The translations under genes and the position numbers were made by a program. This document shows positions 5,855 to 6,473 of a stretch of DNA of 6,473 nt, piece by piece; the first letter of the stretch is position 1; every line of letters begins with the position of its first letter. The notes below the pieces were generated by a model. It saw only the letters and a program-made list of their open reading frames with translations. It did not search any database and was not told the DNA's origin. This DNA comes from Bacteroidia bacterium (GTDB lineage Bacteria > Bacteroidota > Bacteroidia > JABDFU01). The stretch lies in assembly GCA_020849195.1 (NCBI GenBank), contig JADLGT010000299.1, positions 1 through 6,473 on the forward strand, read 5' to 3'.

Positions 5855-6473
5855 ATGAAAATATCTTATAACTGGTTAAAAAATTACGTTAAGACAACTC
5901 TGCCTGCCGAAGAGCTTGCTAAAGTGCTTACCGATTGCGGACTTGAAGTAGAAAATATAGAACACGTGTCTGCCATAAAAGGCGGTTTGAAAGGCCTTGT
6001 TGTTGGTGAAGTGAAAACCAAAGTCAAACACCCCGATGCCGACCGGTTGAGTTTAACTACTGTTGATGTTGGTTCAGACACATTGCTCAATATTGTTTGT
6101 GGCGCCACAAATGTTGCCATAGGTCAAAAAGTTTTAGTGGCAAGGGTTGGCTCAACACTTTACCTGGCTAATGGGGAATCCATTGAAATAAAAAAATCAA
6201 AAATACGCGGACAAGTATCCGAAGGGATGATTTGTGCCGAAGACGAATTAGGCATTGGAAATTCGCACGAAGGAATTTTAGTTCTTGACCCTGCTACAAC
6301 TGTTGGAACAACAGCAAAAGATTATTTTAAATTTGAAGATGACGCAGTTTTTGAAATCGGACTTACACCTAACAGAGCCGATGCTGCTTCACACATTGGC
6401 GTTGCGCGCGATCTTGCCGCATGTCTTAATTATTTTGCATTGCAAAACAACACCAAGCCTGTTGAACTCGAAA
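5855..6473 (+). CDS. pheT: Phenylalanine--tRNA ligase beta subunit, N-terminal part (3' end outside window)
   Basis: The frame from ATG 5855 is open to the window end, giving 206 residues of a protein normally about 800 long. It begins MKISYNWLKNYV, typical of bacterial PheT. Residues about 40-150 are the tRNA-binding OB-fold domain, with GLVVGEV, HPDADRLSLTTVDVG, NIVCGATNV and KIRGQVSEGMICAEDELG. From about 185 the next domain opens with the family signature EIGLTPNRADAASHIGVARDLAA. With the alpha subunit PheS it forms the alpha2-beta2 synthetase that charges tRNA-Phe; the beta subunit binds tRNA and edits mischarged tyrosine, the editing site being beyond this window. pheS is not adjacent upstream. 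The 199-base gap before it contains structured sequence linked to the insertion element, which might influence its expression. No clear promoter was recognised. Confidence 0.96.
   Translation, partial: MKISYNWLKNYVKTTLPAEELAKVLTDCGLEVENIEHVSAIKGGLKGLVVGEVKTKVKHPDADRLSLTTVDVGSDTLLNIVCGATNVAIGQKVLVARVGSTLYLANGESIEIKKSKIRGQVSEGMICAEDELGIGNSHEGILVLDPATTVGTTAKDYFKFEDDAVFEIGLTPNRADAASHIGVARDLAACLNYFALQNNTKPVELE

Noticed and set aside
5884..6120. Minus-strand frame of 78 codons within pheT
   Set aside because: It lies entirely opposite the conserved tRNA-binding domain of pheT; a shadow frame.

Overview
This window looks like a chromosomal segment from a member of the Bacteroidota. The basis is a C-terminal type IX secretion (T9SS) sorting domain on the first protein, a Bacteroidota-style promoter (TTG, then TAnnTTT) before the second gene, and weak or absent Shine-Dalgarno sequences. 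No species can be named from sequence alone.

Layout, all genes on the plus strand: (1) 1-1227, the 3' part of a gene for a secreted or surface protein ending in a T9SS sorting domain, closed by a strong hairpin terminator at 1249-1282. (2) 1447-4170, a compact three-gene run that is probably one operon: an enoyl-CoA hydratase (crotonase family), a polytopic polysaccharide flippase of the Wzx/MATE-like type that starts at TTG, and dut (dUTPase), whose start overlaps the flippase end by 23 bases. (3) 4171-5854, an IS110-family insertion sequence lying between dut and pheT. (4) 5855 to the window end, the N-terminal third or less of pheT (phenylalanyl-tRNA synthetase beta subunit).

The insertion sequence is the most unusual part. 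Its transposase has all four RuvC-like DEDD residues and a C-terminal SGG-type serine motif, but the reading frame breaks just after that serine. The break lies on an A9 run containing an in-phase A AAA AAG slippery heptamer followed directly by a UAA stop. A -1 shift there restores a 415-residue protein that reads as one continuous IS110 transposase. It may be programmed frameshifting, transcriptional slippage, a disabling indel or a sequencing error; the sequence alone cannot decide.

The non-coding flanks of the transposase carry a repeat family that ordinary annotation would miss. A two-part module (ATGAAAT-n-G-n-C, about 15-20 bases, then ACCAACCG and ATGAAwAT) occurs twice upstream (4244-4288, 4331-4386) and once downstream (5708-5798, with a 40-base insertion holding a GAAA-loop hairpin). 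A long stem in the upstream region and a 10-bp inverted repeat in the downstream region suggest structured RNA. Because IS110 elements encode a bridge RNA in a non-coding end, this is the leading but unproven explanation. The exact element ends were not resolved.

The genes do not form one pathway. Fatty-acid or amino-acid breakdown (crotonase), envelope glycan export (flippase), nucleotide-pool sanitation (dut) and translation (pheT) are neighbouring housekeeping functions, and the insertion sequence sits between them without breaking a coding region.
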